A stretch of 64,000 nucleotides of DNA, from the NCBI RefSeq assembly GCF_001767395.1, contig NZ_CP017014.1, positions 4,295,012 through 4,359,011 on the forward strand. Direction: 5' to 3'. This stretch comes from Rhodococcus sp. WMMA185. Lineage in GTDB: Bacteria > Actinomycetota > Actinomycetes > Mycobacteriales > Mycobacteriaceae. Below, one piece after another: positions 1-8,771 of the stretch. The notes beneath the pieces were generated by a model. The model worked only from the letters and a program-made list of their open reading frames with translations, did no database searches and had not been told where the DNA came from. A program made the position numbers and the translations under genes. Within the stretch, counting starts at the first letter, position 1; the number at the start of each line of letters is the position of its first letter.

Positions 1-106
1 TCGCCCACGGGCAAGCGTCCACCCGCTCGAGGAAAAGCCAGGCCTGTCTGCATAATGCTGAGGTGAGCGACCATCGCCCGGAGGTGTTTCCCAGCGGGAT
101 TCGCTC

Positions 107-940
107 CTAAGTGACCGCGAAATCTGTTCCGATGGTGAGCTCACGCCATTTTTCGACATCGGCCCGTTGTGCTTCCTCGACCTCGAAGTATCTGGCGAGG
201 GCGTCTTTGCCGAGCAACAGCATGAACGGCGGGTTGGGGTCCTCGACCGCTGCGATAATCGCCTGCGCGGCCTCGGCGGGGTCTCCGGGCTGTGTGCCGT
301 GCGTGGTGTCGTTCTCTTTTCGCCGCTTTCCCACTGTTTCGGAGTAATCTGCGATGGCTTCGGCTGGCTGAGCCAGCGAGCGGCCCGCGAAGTCGGTGCG
401 GAATGAACCGGGCTCGACCACCGTCACCGAAATACCGAATGGGTGTAGCTCTTTTCGCAGTGATCCCGACATTCCCTCCAGTGCGGCCTTCGTGGCGGAG
501 TAGTAGCCGGAGCCAACCGGCGAGATGCGTGCGCCGATCGAGGAAATGTTCACGATCGCACCGGATCGGCGGGCGCGCATGTCGGGCAGCGCGGCCTTGA
601 TTGTGCCGACTGCGCCGAAGAAGTTGGTCGCGAACAGTCGCTCGACCTCGGCGTCCACGCCTTCCTCGACGGCGGCGCGATACCCGTACCCCGCGTTGTT
701 CACGAGCACGTCGATACCGCCGAAGCGGCTGCGCGCTTGCCGCACAGCCTCGACTATCTGATCCGGGTCGGTGACGTCGAGAGGAAGTGTGAGCGCTTTG
801 TCCGGATAGGTCGCGGCCAGTTCCGCCAGTGTCGTGGTGTCACGGGCGGTGACCACCGCATTGTGTCCACGAGCGAGTACCGCTTCGGCGAGGGCGCGTC
901 CGAGACCGGTCGAGCAACCTGTGATGAACCATGTCGCCAT
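107..940 (-). CDS. SDR-family NAD(P)-dependent oxidoreductase
   Basis: This 277-residue protein is a classical short-chain dehydrogenase/reductase, expected to oxidise or reduce an alcohol/ketone pair in the cytoplasm with NAD(P). Visible motifs are the nucleotide-binding TGCSTGLG (residues 7-14), NNAG (81-84), the serine of NISS (131-134) and the catalytic pair Tyr147/Lys151 in YYSATK. The Rossmann fold fills the first 200 residues; the last 70 are the variable substrate region. The ATG at 940 is preceded by a good ribosome binding site (AGGAAGG). It lies 235 bp downstream of the nitric oxide synthase gene on the same strand, so co-transcription is possible but not shown. The substrate cannot be read from the sequence. 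Confidence 0.9.
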   Translation of the reverse strand: MATWFITGCSTGLGRALAEAVLARGHNAVVTARDTTTLAELAATYPDKALTLPLDVTDPDQIVEAVRQARSRFGGIDVLVNNAGYGYRAAVEEGVDAEVERLFATNFFGAVGTIKAALPDMRARRSGAIVNISSIGARISPVGSGYYSATKAALEGMSGSLRKELHPFGISVTVVEPGSFRTDFAGRSLAQPAEAIADYSETVGKRRKENDTTHGTQPGDPAEAAQAIIAAVEDPNPPFMLLLGKDALARYFEVEEAQRADVEKWRELTIGTDFAVT

Positions 941-1175
941 TTCAATTCCTTCCTCAGTTTCGATGGCTGGCTCAGGCGGCTGCCCTTACCCAGCACGGTG
1001 AAACCGTCACCGGTCAGCTTGTAAGACGTCTCCGCCGACACTAGGCGCGTTGTAAAGGTGCATGCAGAAAGTGCTGGTCAAGCTGTGTATTGGCAGCTCG
1101 GCAACAGTGCCAACAATTATTGGAGGGTCTACGTGCTCGGAAGATCGCGATCGGATTGGCATTGCCGGAGTCGGT

Positions 1176-2354
1176 TCACCGGCCGGTGATCGGGCACGCT
1201 GGGTCGCTGCTTCTCCTGCGTGAGACGAAGTTGGGGCGAACGTCCATGTCTGGTGGGTCGTAGTACCGGTGGAATGTGGGAGTGAGTGCCGCTGACATCG
1301 GGGGGTTGATCCACGACCAGTCCGTAGGGCACTTCCGTCCGCTCGATTCTTCGTGCTTGACATGGCTCATGAACTGTCTGGCGACGGTGTGATGATCGAC
1401 CATGATGACGCCCGCACGTCGGTAGCTGTGGATAACAGCCCGGTTCAGCTCGACCAGCGCACGGTCGCGCCACAGAGTCCGCTCCGATCTCATGTCCAGG
1501 TCCAGGTGCTCGGCAATGGTAGGCAACATGTTGTACCGATTCTCGTCGCTGAAGTTGCGGGCTCCGACCTCTGTGTTGACATACCACCCGCTGAAAGGGG
1601 CGAGCGGGTAGTTCAGCCCGCCGACCGACAGCGTCATGTTCGACACGGCCGGGACGGCGTGCCATCTGAGACCGAGATCGGCGAACCAGGGGTAGTCGGG
1701 ATGTGTGATCTCGACTTCGAGGACCAGTTCCGAGGGGACGTCGTACCAGCGCACGTGCTCGTGAGGAGTGCTGATCACCAGCGGTAACACATCGAATGGT
1801 GTCCCATCGCCGCGCCATCCCATCCTGGTGACGGCTTCGGTAATGCTCACGTGCGCAGGGTCACCGGTCACCGTCCCGTCCGGGTTGCGGTAGCCGGCGT
1901 ACCGGATCAGCTGGGGGCTGATGATCTTGTACTCGCGACCGTCAGGCAGAGGTAGGGGGCCGACGGTGATGACCGAACGCAGTGCACCGCCGTTGGTCGC
2001 GACCCTCAAGTGTTCCCAGCATGCTTCCGCGATCTCGTCCGCGGTGGTGGCGTGGCGAGCGTCAATGAGTTTGAGCATGCGCCAATGCTTCCGGCCCACA
2101 CAGCGTGCGTGATTTCGCCACGCCAGCCTGGCCCCGATCTCGAGTTCCTCGAAGGTCTGCTGATATCGGCCGGTCACAGCCAGAGACCGCAATGACTCTT
2201 CGAGACGTAAATCGCGCAAGTGGGCCAGCTCGGGCTGATGGAAGAAGTCCGAACACTCCTCCATTTGAGCTTTGTATCTGGCTCCGGCGCATACGCGTTC
2301 ACTTCTTCTGGACTCAACGCCTGATGCGGATGGAAGTGTCCGTGCGCTCTCCAT
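1176..2354 (-). CDS. nos: Bacterial nitric oxide synthase, oxygenase domain only
   Basis: This 392-residue protein matches the haem oxygenase domain of nitric oxide synthases, which convert L-arginine through N-hydroxyarginine to citrulline and NO. Visible signatures are WRNHARCVGR with the haem-ligating Cys at about residue 85, GWYVNTEVGARNF carrying the arginine-binding Glu, and the pterin-side WSWINPPMS and FHRYY segments near the C-terminus. There is no flavodoxin or FAD/NADPH reductase domain, as is usual for most bacterial enzymes, which borrow cellular reductases; no dedicated reductase gene is nearby. I chose the ATG at 2354 because GGAGG lies five bases upstream; a TTG immediately before it (2357) is the alternative. 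The gene stands alone on the minus strand. NO may serve stress protection, signalling or nitration chemistry; the context does not decide. Confidence 0.93.
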   Translation of the reverse strand: MESARTLPSASGVESRRSERVCAGARYKAQMEECSDFFHQPELAHLRDLRLEESLRSLAVTGRYQQTFEELEIGARLAWRNHARCVGRKHWRMLKLIDARHATTADEIAEACWEHLRVATNGGALRSVITVGPLPLPDGREYKIISPQLIRYAGYRNPDGTVTGDPAHVSITEAVTRMGWRGDGTPFDVLPLVISTPHEHVRWYDVPSELVLEVEITHPDYPWFADLGLRWHAVPAVSNMTLSVGGLNYPLAPFSGWYVNTEVGARNFSDENRYNMLPTIAEHLDLDMRSERTLWRDRALVELNRAVIHSYRRAGVIMVDHHTVARQFMSHVKHEESSGRKCPTDWSWINPPMSAALTPTFHRYYDPPDMDVRPNFVSRRRSSDPACPITGR

Positions 2355-2917
2355 CAAGACCTCCGACGATTGTCAATCTCGTCCACTGTTGATCTTGCTC
2401 GCGCCAGTATGCCAGAAGAAAGTTACTGAGCCTACATACTGATCAGTTTAGGTATTCGCGCAATTCGGCGACACTCGATCCACGATAGTTCCGAGCGTGA
2501 ATTGTTTGCGGCACAACTTGGTTCACGGCTGTCGAGGAGTGCCCGGACTCGGCTGGTGCCAAGAGAGAGGAACTCGCGAGCCAACACCAGCCATTCAACA
2601 GGTGATGTTCGTAGTGGGTGGGGACAACCTCGCACCACTGCACATGCCCATTGATGTCGGGAAGCTTCCAAAAATTTTGCTCTTGGCAGCTACCGTGTTG
2701 ACCGACGTAATAGTGAGTTGCCCTGAGTAGGCAACGGATGCTGCCCGGTTTCGCGCGGATAGTCCACCGTGGCTTCCCCGGATGGTGGATGCCTGGCGCT
2801 GGACCGGAGATTGACCCAGGTCTCGCAGAAGTTGGCGTGATGGCTTTGCCATTGGTGATCCCGTAGGGCCGTCGCACTATGGTGATGGGTGCACTCTCGA
2901 GGTCAGGAGGCCCGCAA
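2355..2917 (+). other. Intergenic region between nos and the acryloyl-CoA reductase gene
   Basis: This 563-bp divergent interval has lower GC than its neighbours and must hold the promoters for both flanking genes. I see no convincing intact gene. On the minus strand at about 2443-2710 one frame reads like real protein (aromatic-rich, with GQHGSCQEQNFWKLPD and a C-terminus SVAELREYLN), but it has no credible start and merges upstream into the antisense of the reductase. It may be the tail of a decayed gene. Confidence 0.4.
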
Positions 2918-3901
2918 TTGAAGGAATTCGCCGCGTGGATCGCCCGCGAGACGGGGGAGGGAATCGAACTCTCCAGGGAGAGCGTCGACGAGTCGTTCCT
3001 ACCAGCTGGCGATGTGACGATCCAGGTCGAGTACTCCAGTGTGAACTTCAAGGATGCTCTAGCGCTGACGCCGAAGGGTGGCGTGGTGCGCGAGTACCCA
3101 CTGGTGCCCGGCATCGACCTCGCGGGCACTGTCGTAGCGTCGCAGTCGCCGGAGTTCTCGGTCGGTGACAAGGTTCTTGCCCACGGCTATGACATCGGCA
3201 CTGCCCGCCACGGTGGGTACGCGCAGTACGCCCGCGTCCCTGCCGATTGGGTGGTTCGCCTCGACGGTATGTCGACTCGTACGGCTGCCGCGATCGGAAC
3301 GGCGGGGTTCACGGCCGCGATGAGCGTGGAGGCATTGCAGGCCCGGGGAATAAAGCCCGGCAAGGCTCCGGTGCTCGTCACTGGCGCGAGCGGCGGTGTC
3401 GGCACCGTCGCCGTCGATTTGCTGTCAGCGGCGGGCTTCGAGGTGGTGGCGTCGAGCGGCAAGCCGGAGAAGGCGGAGCTGCTGACCCGGTTGGGAGCGA
3501 GCAGGGTGATCGGACGTCTGCCGGAACCCGGCACCAAGCCGCGTCCGCTCGGCAAAGCTCAATGGGCCGGCGCGGTGGATTGCGTCGGCGGCGCGACCCT
3601 TGCGCACGTGCTCAGCACCATCGAGTACGGCGGGTCGGTTGCGGCGAGCGGACTGACCGGTGGGTCGGGCTTGGACACCACGGTCCTTCCTTTCATCCTG
3701 CGCGGTGTCAGCCTGATCGGGATCGACTCGGTGCAGTATTCGATCCATGAACGTCGTCGGCTGTGGGGCCGCCTCGCGTCGGACCTCGCGCCCGCTCGAC
3801 TCGAGTCGATCACTCACGAAGTGCCGATCGCCGACGTTGTGTCGGTGATCGACCAGGTACGCGCCGGAAACTACTCGGGCCGAGCGGTAGTCGCGGTGTA
3901 G
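2918..3901 (+). CDS. acuI: Acryloyl-CoA reductase / YhdH-AcuI family quinone-type oxidoreductase
   Basis: This 327-residue zinc-free medium-chain reductase resembles YhdH/AcuI, which reduces acryloyl-CoA to propionyl-CoA with NADPH. The N-terminal GroES-like half carries SSVNFKDALAL and the PGIDLAGTV segment typical of the family. The Rossmann half has VTGASGGVGTVAVDLL near residue 155, followed by an NADPH-phosphate-type stretch (SSGKPEK). I chose the TTG at 2918 because TCAGGAGG lies eight bases upstream and the product then aligns with the family N-terminus; an ATG at 2879 would add 13 unlikely residues. The gene converges with the carboxylase gene, leaving an 8-bp gap. A propionyl-CoA-forming enzyme beside an acyl-CoA carboxylase is suggestive, but the opposite orientation argues against one transcript. 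Confidence 0.85.
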   Translation: MKEFAAWIARETGEGIELSRESVDESFLPAGDVTIQVEYSSVNFKDALALTPKGGVVREYPLVPGIDLAGTVVASQSPEFSVGDKVLAHGYDIGTARHGGYAQYARVPADWVVRLDGMSTRTAAAIGTAGFTAAMSVEALQARGIKPGKAPVLVTGASGGVGTVAVDLLSAAGFEVVASSGKPEKAELLTRLGASRVIGRLPEPGTKPRPLGKAQWAGAVDCVGGATLAHVLSTIEYGGSVAASGLTGGSGLDTTVLPFILRGVSLIGIDSVQYSIHERRRLWGRLASDLAPARLESITHEVPIADVVSVIDQVRAGNYSGRAVVAV

Positions 3902-3909
3902 CACCACCC

Positions 3910-6900
3910 TCATGGGTGGAGACGGCGGATCCAGGTGCGAGAATCGGCCGGATCGATCACGTCGTCGAGTTCGAAGATCGTCGCCGCGTTGATCGCCTTT
4001 CCGTGCTCGTATGCCGAATCGACGAGTTGGTTGAACGCCGTTTGGCGTTCGTCCGGGTCGTCGATCGCTTCGAGCTCCTTCCGGAACCCGAGTCGAACCG
4101 CACCCTCGAGGCCCATCGCCCCTATCTCACCCGTCGGCCACGCGACCGTGAAGTCGGAGGCATGGAAGGAGCCGCCGGCCATCGCCATTGCGCCGAGACC
4201 GTAGCCCTTCCTCAGGATTATCGTCCCGTACGGAACAGTCATCCGCGCACCTGCCACGAACAGCTTGCCGAAGCGGCGGACGGTAGCTTCCTTCTCGGAA
4301 TCGGGACCGACCATGAATCCAGGTGTGTCGCAGAGTGAGACGACGGGAAGGCCGAACGACTCGCACAACTCGAGGAAGTGCGCCATCTTGTCGGCAGCGA
4401 CCGCGTCGATCGCACCGCCTAGGTGATCGCTGCTGTTCGCAACCAGACCGTACGGCCTTCCCTCCACTCGGATCAGCGCGGTCACGATACCGACACCGTG
4501 GTCGCGGCGAAGCTCGAGGGCAGAGTCGACGTCGGCGATGGCATCGATGGCGCGGCGAACATCGTAGGCGCGCAACCGGTTCTCCGGGACAACGTGCCGC
4601 GACAGTCTTTCGTCGGGGGCAATCCAGTCGGAGACGTGGCCTTGGAAGTACGACAGGTACTTCTTTGCAAGGGTGACGGCATGCGCCTCGTCTCGCGCGA
4701 GAAGATCGATTACCCCGTTGCGACGCTGCACCTCGACCGGTCCGATTTCCTCTGGCCGATACACACCGAGTCCACCGCCCTCGACCATCGCCGGACCACC
4801 CATCCCGATGTTGGCTTCCGGGGTTGCGATCAGGACGTCGCAGACACCGGCCAGCGCTGCGTTACCGGCGAAGCAGCGTCCTGAGACGATCGATACCAAC
4901 GGCACCTTTCCGTTCAACGCTGCCATCGATCGGAAGGTTTCCAGATCGAGTCCGCTCACGGGACCGGCGTCCGTGTCGCCCGGACGTCCACCACCGCCCT
5001 CGGCGAACAGGACAACCGGAATCTGCTTGCGCGCTGCGATTTCGAGCATTCGGTCGGACTTCGCGTGATTGTTTCTTCCTTGAGTCCCTGCAAGCACGGA
5101 GTAGTCATAGGACATCACGACCGCCTGACTCACGCTCGGACCGAACACTTCTCCGTTGATGTTCGCCAGCCCGGCGATCAGTCCATCGGCCGGTGTTTTC
5201 TCGATCAGGTCCTGTTCGGATCGGCGGCTACGTTGGGCGGCCAAGACGAGGGGCCCGTACTCGACGAAAGTGCCGGGATCTACCAGATCACCGATATTCG
5301 CACGGGCGCTTCGCCTACCGATCTTCTCACGCTTCGCCATCGCGGCGGGGCGCGCAGCGTCGAGGGTTACTTCGTGCCGGTGCCGGATCTCCGCGAGATC
5401 CTGACGTTCTCGGTCGAGATCGATTGCACTGAGCGCGATGCCGTCGGCGTCGGGACCCGTGCGCCGAATCACGATCAGCGGATCGCCCGCGTTGACGGTC
5501 TCTCCGGGCGATACCAGTGTCCGCTCGACTACGGACTCCGCAGGGGCGCTGATCACGTGTTGCATCTTCATCGCTTCGAGCACGATCAGCTGGCCACCCG
5601 TACCCACATCGGCACCTTCGCCGACCGACTCTACGATGGTGCCTGCCATGTGGGCCCGCAACACCTCCTCACCCGTTCGCAGTTCGAGTGTGCCCGGCGA
5701 AGCGGCGGCAGGGCTGTGCGAGTGCGCTGCATCGGCGAGGGTGTTCATTCGCTCGTCGAGAAAGTCGGTGGTGACGATGCCGTTGGGGAAGTCTGAGTCC
5801 GCCAGAATCGCCTGGAGAAAGCCGATATTAGTGGGTACCCCGTCGATCGCGAACTCGCTCAGCGCCGACACGGTCTTGCGTACGGCAGCCGGAAAGGACT
5901 CGGAACGAGAATGCACGACGACCTTCGCGAGAAGCGAGTCGTATCGCGGGCTCGGCGAAAGCCCCGGTCGCCCGTAGGTGTCCACTCGAACACCCGGGCC
6001 GTTTGGGGCCGAGAAGGTCGACAGAGTGCCCGTGGCGGGTATCGCCTGACCGTCGGGGCGCATGGTCTCCATGTTGACCCGTGCCTGGATTGCGATTCCT
6101 CGTGCGGTAGCCGCGCTGCCCACGGTGTCCAACCCGACGGCACTGATCCCCTCCGGCAGGGATAGCTCGTCGAAACACGCTCCACGGGAGATGTCGATCT
6201 GGGCGGCGACGAGGTCGATCCCGGTCACCTCCTCGGTGACCGTGTGCTCCACCTGGATTCGCGGATTGACTTCGAGGAAGACGAAACCGCTCGGGGACAC
6301 AAGGAACTCGACGGTTGCTATCCCCCGATAGCCGATACTGGAGCAGAGCCGAGTGGCAGCCTCATGCAGTTCGGTCCGTAGTTGGGCATCGAGTCCTTGG
6401 GCCGGTGCGGTCTCGATCAGCTTCTGGTGGCGACGTTGCACGCTGCAGTCACGGTCCCCCACCGCGAGCGCACGGATGTTTCCCGCGTCGGGCGCCGCCA
6501 CTACCTGTACTTCGATGTGTCTGGCCGCCGGCATCAACGCCTCGGCGAACAGGGTGGGGTTGCCGAATCCGAGTTGCGCCTCGGATGCGCACAGCCGATA
6601 CGACTCCTCGATTCGGTCCGCGGAGTGAACCGCACGGATGCCACGGCCTCCGCCGCCTGCGAGTGCCTTGAGCATGATTCCCTGCGGATGGCTCGAGAAG
6701 AATGAGCGCACGCCGTCGACGTCCGTTGGTCCCGGCGTGGCATCGAGCACAGGCACTTTCGCGGACATCGCGGCCTTGCGCGCCAAGGACTTGTCACCGA
6801 AGATGTCGAGTATCTCCGGTTCGGGACCCACGAACGTGAGTCCGGCCGCGGCACACGAGCGCGCGAAATCTGCGTTCTCACTGAGGAATCCGTACCCGGG

Positions 6901-7128
6901 ATGGATCATGGTGGCGCCGAACTCGTCGGCTGCGTCGAGGATGGCGCGGGCGTCGAGGTACGTGGATGGTCCGGAACCGTTCAGTGCAACCGCCTCGGTG
7001 GCGGCCCTGACGTGGGGACTGTCTGCGTCATCCTCCGCGTAGAGAGCGATCGTGTCCACCGACATCTCGGCGGCGCTGCGGATTATGCGGAGTGCGATCT
7101 CGCCGCGATTGGCGACAAGTAGTTTCAC
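3910..7128 (-). CDS. Single-chain biotin-dependent acyl-CoA carboxylase (BC-BCCP-CT)
   Basis: This 1,072-residue protein contains every part of an acyl-CoA carboxylase, which uses ATP, bicarbonate and biotin to carboxylate an acyl-CoA. Biotin carboxylase spans about residues 1-450 (start KLLVANRGEIALRI, ATP loop GGGGRGIRAV, EVNPRIQVEH). The biotin carrier domain covers about 485-560 with biotinyl-Lys521 in EAMKMQH. Carboxyltransferase covers about 600-1072 (oxyanion and CoA-site segments around SIVSGRCFAGNAALAG and CDTPGFMVG). Most actinobacteria split these into AccA and AccD chains; this order and length match the single-chain long-chain acyl-CoA carboxylase described from Mycobacterium avium. 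The GTG at 7128 is preceded by AGAGGAG. Long-chain, propionyl- or another acyl-CoA could be the substrate. A near-perfect palindrome lies 82 bp upstream. Confidence 0.92.
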   Translation of the reverse strand: MKLLVANRGEIALRIIRSAAEMSVDTIALYAEDDADSPHVRAATEAVALNGSGPSTYLDARAILDAADEFGATMIHPGYGFLSENADFARSCAAAGLTFVGPEPEILDIFGDKSLARKAAMSAKVPVLDATPGPTDVDGVRSFFSSHPQGIMLKALAGGGGRGIRAVHSADRIEESYRLCASEAQLGFGNPTLFAEALMPAARHIEVQVVAAPDAGNIRALAVGDRDCSVQRRHQKLIETAPAQGLDAQLRTELHEAATRLCSSIGYRGIATVEFLVSPSGFVFLEVNPRIQVEHTVTEEVTGIDLVAAQIDISRGACFDELSLPEGISAVGLDTVGSAATARGIAIQARVNMETMRPDGQAIPATGTLSTFSAPNGPGVRVDTYGRPGLSPSPRYDSLLAKVVVHSRSESFPAAVRKTVSALSEFAIDGVPTNIGFLQAILADSDFPNGIVTTDFLDERMNTLADAAHSHSPAAASPGTLELRTGEEVLRAHMAGTIVESVGEGADVGTGGQLIVLEAMKMQHVISAPAESVVERTLVSPGETVNAGDPLIVIRRTGPDADGIALSAIDLDRERQDLAEIRHRHEVTLDAARPAAMAKREKIGRRSARANIGDLVDPGTFVEYGPLVLAAQRSRRSEQDLIEKTPADGLIAGLANINGEVFGPSVSQAVVMSYDYSVLAGTQGRNNHAKSDRMLEIAARKQIPVVLFAEGGGGRPGDTDAGPVSGLDLETFRSMAALNGKVPLVSIVSGRCFAGNAALAGVCDVLIATPEANIGMGGPAMVEGGGLGVYRPEEIGPVEVQRRNGVIDLLARDEAHAVTLAKKYLSYFQGHVSDWIAPDERLSRHVVPENRLRAYDVRRAIDAIADVDSALELRRDHGVGIVTALIRVEGRPYGLVANSSDHLGGAIDAVAADKMAHFLELCESFGLPVVSLCDTPGFMVGPDSEKEATVRRFGKLFVAGARMTVPYGTIILRKGYGLGAMAMAGGSFHASDFTVAWPTGEIGAMGLEGAVRLGFRKELEAIDDPDERQTAFNQLVDSAYEHGKAINAATIFELDDVIDPADSRTWIRRLHP

Positions 7129-8245
<1,117 letters not shown>

Positions 8246-8261
8246 CGCTGGTGGAGGCGAA

Positions 8262-8294
8262 CCGACTGCTGGCCACAGCTGCTGGCCCAGTCGG
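8262..8294 (+). terminator. Hairpin after rpf
   Basis: CCGACTG (8262-8268) pairs exactly with CAGTCGG (8288-8294), and the interior contains a second self-complementary GGCC...GGCC pair around CAGCTG. It starts 17 bp after the rpf stop. There is no T-tract, common for actinobacterial terminators. Confidence 0.5.
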
Positions 8295-8672
8295 TATCGG
8301 ACCGTGAACGTGGTGGGTCCGCCCGGTTCGTAGCCGACGACTGAACAGCTGCGTCCGAACGCCCCGGCTGCCCTCGCCAGAATGGCCGATAATTTCCGAC
8401 GTTGCCCCGAATTCGCTGGATCACAATTCCAGCTTGCGTCGCAACGGATATGTCACAGACAGTTGCATTCATCGGTGGGACCATTTTCCGTCTCGGCTGA
8501 GTCGGGCGGATCAATTGGCCGAACCGTGCACGTCTGAGCGCCGCTCGGACCAACTGGTAGCCGCCCGCAGTTGCGTATACTGAAACGAGACCAATGGGTT
8601 CAATTCGGCAGTAGCCGGTCCCAACGAATGATCCGTGTTGCAACCAAATTCTTGGCAGCAAAATACTCGGCA

Positions 8673-8730
8673 GGGTGAATTCTCGCCATGGGCCGATCGG
8701 GTGGTTCATGGTGCAGCGGGGAATTCACCC
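8673..8730. promoter_or_regulatory. Spaced inverted repeat upstream of the NRPS gene
   Basis: GGGTGAATTC (8673-8682) is the exact reverse complement of GAATTCACCC (8721-8730), with 38 bp between them, ending 41 bp before the NRPS start. It could be two half-sites for a looping or dimeric regulator, or a stem-loop in the mRNA leader. No regulator gene lies beside the synthetase. Confidence 0.45.
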
Positions 8731-8771
8731 AAATTACCGAAAGAGCGCATAAAAGAGTTGGAGAACAATAG

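Larger units (their letters stand above)
8246..8771 (+). other. Intergenic region between rpf and the NRPS gene
   Basis: This 526-bp stretch holds the rpf terminator hairpin and, nearer the synthetase, the promoter region and leader of the giant gene with a spaced 10-bp inverted repeat. I found no gene on either strand and no DtxR/IdeR iron box (TTAGGTTAG-type) by eye. GGAGA lies about nine bases before the synthetase GTG. Confidence 0.5.

Noticed and set aside
2443-3171. 242-codon minus-strand frame across the start of the acryloyl-CoA reductase gene
   Set aside because: The upstream two thirds are antisense to a clear gene. Only the last part might be a remnant, and it is reported as such with low weight.
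8246-8771. Iron-responsive (DtxR/IdeR) box before the NRPS gene
   Set aside because: No TTAGGnTAGnCTAACCTAA-like sequence found by eye on either strand, so siderophore function is not supported by regulation.
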